Positions 60,210-64,000 of a stretch of DNA of 64,000 nucleotides are shown one piece after another. The notes beneath the pieces were generated by a model. That model was not told the DNA's origin and did not search any database. It was given only the letters and a program-made list of their open reading frames with translations. Source of the stretch: Ruminococcaceae bacterium YRB3002 (lineage in GTDB: Bacteria; Bacillota; Clostridia; Saccharofermentanales; Saccharofermentanaceae); the NCBI GenBank assembly GCA_900099715.1, contig FMTG01000004.1, forward strand, positions 1 through 64,000, read 5' to 3'. The position numbers and the translations under genes were made by a program. How positions within the stretch are numbered: position 1 is the first letter of the stretch; each line of letters opens with the position of its first letter.

Positions 60210-61936
60210 GTTCCGAGAGACTGGACAAAGCGTTGGAATCAGTAGATATCGGGAGATTCGACAATATAATCCCGCAGAGACGCGCCGAGATAGGCAAAGC
60301 ACCGGCAAAAGAACCTCTTAACCTCTACAATACCAATAAAGTCGCTGCCATTCTCCACCCGGAGAATCAGATCCTGACCGTATCGGAAGTCGAGGAACTC
60401 CACAATGCCAGAAGGTTCAGACTGAAGTGTGCTGACGGAGCAATTCTTGCACCTTTCGCTGCAGGTCAGTACATCAGCATCGAAGTGAAGATCGGCGATG
60501 TTGTAACCAGACGTCCTTATGCTATCTGCTCCTCCCCTGCCGATGCTGCTTCCGGCTTCTACGATATTGCCGTGAAGCGCGTGAAGGACGGCTTTGTGTC
60601 TGACTATATCCTTGATAACTGGAAGGTTGGAACAACAGTTACATGTTCTGCTCCTGAAGGGGAACTGTACTTTGAGCCATTCAGAGACGATAAATCTGTC
60701 ATCGGCCTCGCTGGCGGTTCCGGTATCACACCGTTTCTCTCAATGGCGCGTGCCATAAGAGACGGTGTTGAGGACTTCGATCTGACACTCCTCTACGGAT
60801 GCCGTACCGAAGAAGAGATCCTGTTCCACAAAGAACTGGATGAACTTGCTGCCACTGTGGAGAAATTCAGAGTCATATATGTTCTCTCAGATGAAGAGAA
60901 CGGAAAATACGAACACGGGTTTCTTAACGCTGAACTCATGAGCAGATTTATGACAACTGAGTGCTCGGTATTCGTGTGCGGTCCCGCGGCGATGTATTCT
61001 TTCGCGAGGGACGAGATAAAGAAGCTCGGCCATCCTCCCAGAAGCGTGCGCTATGAGGCTGGCGGTACCCCTGCTCCCGAGAAGGGCGTCGAAGGAAGTT
61101 ACACGATCACAGTTGATATTCCCGGCAAGAGGATGAAGATCCCCGCCAGAGCTGACGAGACGATACTCGTGGCACTTGAACGTGCCGGGATAACAGTACC
61201 TAACCGCTGCCGGAGCGGTGAGTGCGGGTGGTGCAGGACCCGACTCAAGTCCGGTGATATCAATGCTCCCAAGATCGCTGAATCGAGACGCAGCTCAGAT
61301 GTGGAATACGGTTATATTCACCCCTGCGCTGCTTATCCTGCAAGCGACTTGCATATAATGGTCGACACCGACCTTGGAGAAGTAAAAAGAGAGGTAAAAG
61401 ACATGAAGAACAAAGAACGCAAGATGGGCCTCATCATGGCTATCATCATCTCACTCGCAATGGGTGTGCTTGTTGCAGTCCTGATCCCAGTATTCAACCC
61501 TCAGGCTGCTGAACAACAACCGGCAGTGATACGATTCGTCTCCAACATACTGATGTCAGTCGTTACAGGCGTGATCGTCTCATTTGTTGTCCCTCTGGGC
61601 AAGATAGGCAGAGCACTGACACAGAAGGCTGGAGCCAACCCGCCTTCCATGAAGTTTACACTGCTCAACTCCATACCGATGGCTGTAGGCAACACCCTTA
61701 TCGTCAGCCTCGTATGCAGTCTTGTCGGAGTTCTCACGGCACGAGCTCACATGACTCCGGAAGCTCTGGCACATGTTCCGCCTTTCTTCCCGATGTGGAT
61801 CGTCAGCTGGGCCCAGCTCCTTGGACCTACACTCATTGTCAGCTACATCCTGGCTGTCCTTCTCTCACCCTTCGTAAGTCAGGCCATCGGCCTCGGTGGT
61901 CCTCCGACAGGCGGAGACGTTCCGAGAGAACAGTAA
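60206..61936 (+). CDS. Ferredoxin reductase fused to a four-helix membrane domain
   Basis: 576 residues. FAD-binding RRPYAICSS (103-111) and NAD-binding GLAGGSGITPF (168-178) domains, a plant-type 2Fe-2S ferredoxin with C335, C340, C343 and C374 (CRSGECGWC), a linker, and from residue 405 four membrane helices resembling DUF2798 (MGLIMAIIISLAMGVLVAVL). It should pass electrons from NAD(P)H to the membrane or to the CrtI-like partner encoded directly upstream with an ATGA overlap. The reaction is unknown. Confidence 0.85.
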   Translation: MSSERLDKALESVDIGRFDNIIPQRRAEIGKAPAKEPLNLYNTNKVAAILHPENQILTVSEVEELHNARRFRLKCADGAILAPFAAGQYISIEVKIGDVVTRRPYAICSSPADAASGFYDIAVKRVKDGFVSDYILDNWKVGTTVTCSAPEGELYFEPFRDDKSVIGLAGGSGITPFLSMARAIRDGVEDFDLTLLYGCRTEEEILFHKELDELAATVEKFRVIYVLSDEENGKYEHGFLNAELMSRFMTTECSVFVCGPAAMYSFARDEIKKLGHPPRSVRYEAGGTPAPEKGVEGSYTITVDIPGKRMKIPARADETILVALERAGITVPNRCRSGECGWCRTRLKSGDINAPKIAESRRSSDVEYGYIHPCAAYPASDLHIMVDTDLGEVKREVKDMKNKERKMGLIMAIIISLAMGVLVAVLIPVFNPQAAEQQPAVIRFVSNILMSVVTGVIVSFVVPLGKIGRALTQKAGANPPSMKFTLLNSIPMAVGNTLIVSLVCSLVGVLTARAHMTPEALAHVPPFFPMWIVSWAQLLGPTLIVSYILAVLLSPFVSQAIGLGGPPTGGDVPREQ

Positions 61937-61981
61937 TAAACCAAATAACAATATCATCGCATTATCGAAAGGTGGCACAAC

Positions 61982-62908
61982 ATGAGAGGAATCAGAAAGC
62001 TCATCGCAACGATCATCGTAATGGCATCCATCTTCGCCATGATACCTGCCGGCTCAGTATTTGCAGCAGGCTATACCGGCTGGAAGCTGGATGACAGCGG
62101 CAACTACCGCTATTATGTGAACGACGTTATGCAGACAGGTTGGATCCAGAGCAAGCAGACAAAGAAATGGTACTACTGTGATCCTAATAACGATGGCATC
62201 ATGATCACTGATAATTATTATTCAGAAGGAAGCGAAAGTAACTGGAAGCTTTACTACTTCGACAAGACAGGTGCTATGGTAACAAACTGCTGGAAAATTG
62301 TAGACAGCGGGTCATACGCTGGGAAAACGATCAATCTGTATACCTACTTTGGATCCAGTGGCGCTTGTGTCACCGGCTGGAAGAAGATCAGCGGCAAGTG
62401 GTATTATTTCCACCCTGAAGAACCGATAGCATTATTCGGAGGTCCCTTCGAGATAAAAGGTACAACGTACGTCTTTGGTGATGACTGTGCTCTTATCGAG
62501 AGGAAGGGATGGTACCACTGCACTTTATCAATGGTCTTTGGACCAGGCGATTACTGGTTCTACACGAACTCTGACGGCACTGCTGTAAAGGGCTGGAAGA
62601 AGATCAGCGGCAAGTGGTATTATTTTAACCCTGACCAGTACGGTGCAATGGTTACGGGAATAAGAAAGATCGGCAGTGAGACGTATGCTTTTGCTTCATC
62701 AGGAGCTATGGCCGCTAACAAGTGGATCGAGATTGAAGAAAACACCTGGGCTTATGCTTCAGGCAGCGGAGCTTTCGTCAGAAGTGACTGGAAATACATC
62801 AGCGGATACTGGTATTACTTCGATAACAGCGGCATCATGGTAACTGATACTGTCATTGACGGTTGGGTTATCGATGAGAATGGTCACTATGTCGGCAAAG
62901 CCGAATAA
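61982..62908 (+). CDS. Secreted cell-wall-binding repeat protein 1
   Basis: 308 residues. Signal peptide (MRGIRKLIATIIVMASIF..VFA) then about eight choline/cell-wall-binding repeats of the GWKKISGKWYYF type, many with a following GAMVTG. No catalytic domain. Such repeats bind teichoic acid or wall sugars. AAAGGTGG precedes the ATG. Confidence 0.87.
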   Translation: MRGIRKLIATIIVMASIFAMIPAGSVFAAGYTGWKLDDSGNYRYYVNDVMQTGWIQSKQTKKWYYCDPNNDGIMITDNYYSEGSESNWKLYYFDKTGAMVTNCWKIVDSGSYAGKTINLYTYFGSSGACVTGWKKISGKWYYFHPEEPIALFGGPFEIKGTTYVFGDDCALIERKGWYHCTLSMVFGPGDYWFYTNSDGTAVKGWKKISGKWYYFNPDQYGAMVTGIRKIGSETYAFASSGAMAANKWIEIEENTWAYASGSGAFVRSDWKYISGYWYYFDNSGIMVTDTVIDGWVIDENGHYVGKAE

Positions 62909-62939
62909 GGCATTTTAAATTGATACGTGAGGAATGAAA

Positions 62940-63827
62940 ATGATAAAGCTTAAGAAATTGATCGCAGCTGCACTCACATGTACCGCACTCTTCATGTGTG
63001 TTCCTTCGACAGCTGCATTTGCTGCAAAGTACAACGGCTGGGAACAGACTGACGGCAAATGGTATTTCTATAAGAACGGAGAGGCTCAGACAGGCTGGGT
63101 CCAGGATGGTTCCAAGTGGTATTACATGGATCCCGAGACAAAGGAAATGTATACCAACCGCACGTTGTACGCTGAGAATTCCGACAGATGTTATTATTTC
63201 GGAAGCGACGGAGCCATGGTGCGCAATAAGTGGGTCCTCCACGACAACGACATCCCGTTCTACCGCTACTATGAATCCAGCGGCCTCTGTGCCACAGGCT
63301 GGAAGAAGGTCAGCGGCAAGTGGTATTACTTCATGCCGGAGAGTTACGATGGTTATTACTATGCTGTTCCATATGGACCTTTCCGGATCGGCAGCGAAGT
63401 CTACTTCTTCAAGCAGAGTGATCAGTCACTTGTGTCCAGGAAAGGATGGTATTCGGTCAAAGTCTATGACGGCACTTACTGGTGGTATGTTAACTCCAAC
63501 GGCACCTGCTGCAGCGGATGGAAAAAGATCAGCGGTAAATGGTATTACTTTGCACCCAAAAGCGACGGCTGCGTAATGACCACCGGGAAGCTGACCATTG
63601 ACGACAAGATGTACTATTTCACCGGGTCCGGTACACTCGTCATGAACAACTGGGTACAGAATAAAGGCAAATGGTATTATGCATCAGGCGATGGTTCACT
63701 TCTGGTATCCCAGTGGAAATACACCGGCGGATACTGGTACTACTTTGGAAATGACGGAGCAATGATGCATGACTGCACCACGCCGGATAATTACCAGCTG
63801 GATTCGGACGGACATATAATAAAATAA
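62940..63827 (+). CDS. Secreted cell-wall-binding repeat protein 2
   Basis: 295 residues. A paralogue of the preceding gene with the same plan: signal peptide (LKKLIAAALTCTALFMCV..), then GWxxxxGKWYYF repeats (two copies of GWKKISGKWYYF, one of GWKKVSGKWYYF). Starts 31 bases after gene 1. ATG 62940 has GAGGA at better distance than ATG 62934. Confidence 0.85.
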   Translation: MIKLKKLIAAALTCTALFMCVPSTAAFAAKYNGWEQTDGKWYFYKNGEAQTGWVQDGSKWYYMDPETKEMYTNRTLYAENSDRCYYFGSDGAMVRNKWVLHDNDIPFYRYYESSGLCATGWKKVSGKWYYFMPESYDGYYYAVPYGPFRIGSEVYFFKQSDQSLVSRKGWYSVKVYDGTYWWYVNSNGTCCSGWKKISGKWYYFAPKSDGCVMTTGKLTIDDKMYYFTGSGTLVMNNWVQNKGKWYYASGDGSLLVSQWKYTGGYWYYFGNDGAMMHDCTTPDNYQLDSDGHIIK

Positions 63828-63860
63828 AACGCTCCGACCGGTAATCTCAATTAAGAGTCA

Positions 63861-63898
63861 AAAACCTGAAAAGGAACACGTCCCCTTTTCAGGTTTTT
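63861..63898. terminator. Bidirectional terminator of the dispersed repeat type
   Basis: AAAACCTGAAAAGG and CCTTTTCAGGTTTT arms around AACACGTCC, with T-runs on both sides. It separates two convergent genes. Confidence 0.87.
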
Positions 63899-63901
63899 CT
63901 T

Positions 63902-64000
63902 TTACGCTACCCAGATTCCGCTGCCGTTGAACGTGTATCTCGTTCCGCCTATCTCGATGGTATCAGATGTCACCATTACACCGTCTTCACCGAGGTAATA
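63902..64000 (-). CDS. Cell-wall-binding repeat protein 3, C-terminal end (cut by window)
   Basis: On the minus strand an open frame enters from the right edge and ends at 63902. It reads YYLGEDGVMVTSDTIEIGG then TRYTFNGSGIWVA and stop. This is the same repeat style as the two genes to its left, convergent with them. Confidence 0.75.
   Translation of the reverse strand, partial: YYLGEDGVMVTSDTIEIGGTRYTFNGSGIWVA

Overview
The window looks like part of a low-to-middle GC Firmicutes (class Clostridia) chromosome carrying most of an integrative and conjugative element (ICE). Evidence for the host group: strong GGAGG ribosome-binding sites almost everywhere, a tryptophan T-box leader, SpoVG- and AbrB-family regulators, DUF5688/DUF6103/DUF6075/PrgI-type conjugation genes, and secreted proteins with GW...WYYF cell-wall-binding repeats. 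Genus and species cannot be read from the sequence.

Layout. (1) About 1-36,030 is the ICE, almost all on the minus strand. Read in transcription order (high to low coordinate) it holds: an entry block of small regulators (DUF6075, AbrB-like, YodL/DUF3846, SpoVG; 35.9-34.1 kb); a CAP-domain lipoprotein and a 1,635-residue sortase-anchored VaFE-repeat adhesin (33.9-27.9 kb); a type IV secretion block (VirB2-like, VirB6-like, PrgI/VirB3-like, a VirB4 N-terminal-like protein, VirB4 ATPase, NlpC/P60 hydrolase; 27.9-21.5 kb) interrupted by TPR and zinc-ribbon proteins; small genes, a probable oriT, a relaxosome accessory protein and a MobP relaxase (19.8-17.5 kb); a large HEPN-type cargo protein (17.4-15.6 kb) and a tiny membrane peptide gene on the plus strand; then primase, VirD4 coupling protein, HTH protein and DUF5688 (15.2-11.1 kb). 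The right end is marked by a displaced tRNA-Arg 3' end at about 36,021-36,050. No integrase is visible, so it and the other end probably lie left of base 1.

(2) Inside the ICE, 10.9-0.87 kb is a compact defence operon: small zinc-ribbon protein, Vsr-like endonuclease, GIY-YIG/DUF2075 helicase, Sau3AI/MutH-type restriction endonuclease, C5-cytosine methyltransferase, ParB-like protein, SNF2 helicase, a stand-alone homologue of the Sau3AI C-terminal domain, and an HNH nuclease. The first half is a recognisable GATC-type restriction-modification set. The second half (ParB, SNF2, Sau3AI-C, HNH) is the best candidate here for an undescribed system.

(3) From 36.05 kb the sequence is ordinary chromosome: tRNA-Ser(CGA), a DJ-1/PfpI protein, a complete trpEGDCFBA operon under a T-box, a CPBP protease, a three-gene two-component operon followed by a C39-peptidase lipoprotein that shares a promoter motif with it, an 890-base gene-poor interval with a probable small RNA/peptide and a repeat pair, a MATE exporter with a DUF815 ATPase, an in-frame rmlA-rmlB deletion chimera, a GT-C glycosyltransferase fused to a ricin lectin, tcdA, a DHH phosphoesterase, an orphan metal-binding lipoprotein with a Fur/Zur-like operator, an aldo/keto reductase, a CrtI-like oxidoreductase translationally coupled to a membrane-fused ferredoxin reductase, and a cluster of secreted cell-wall-binding-repeat proteins reaching the right edge.
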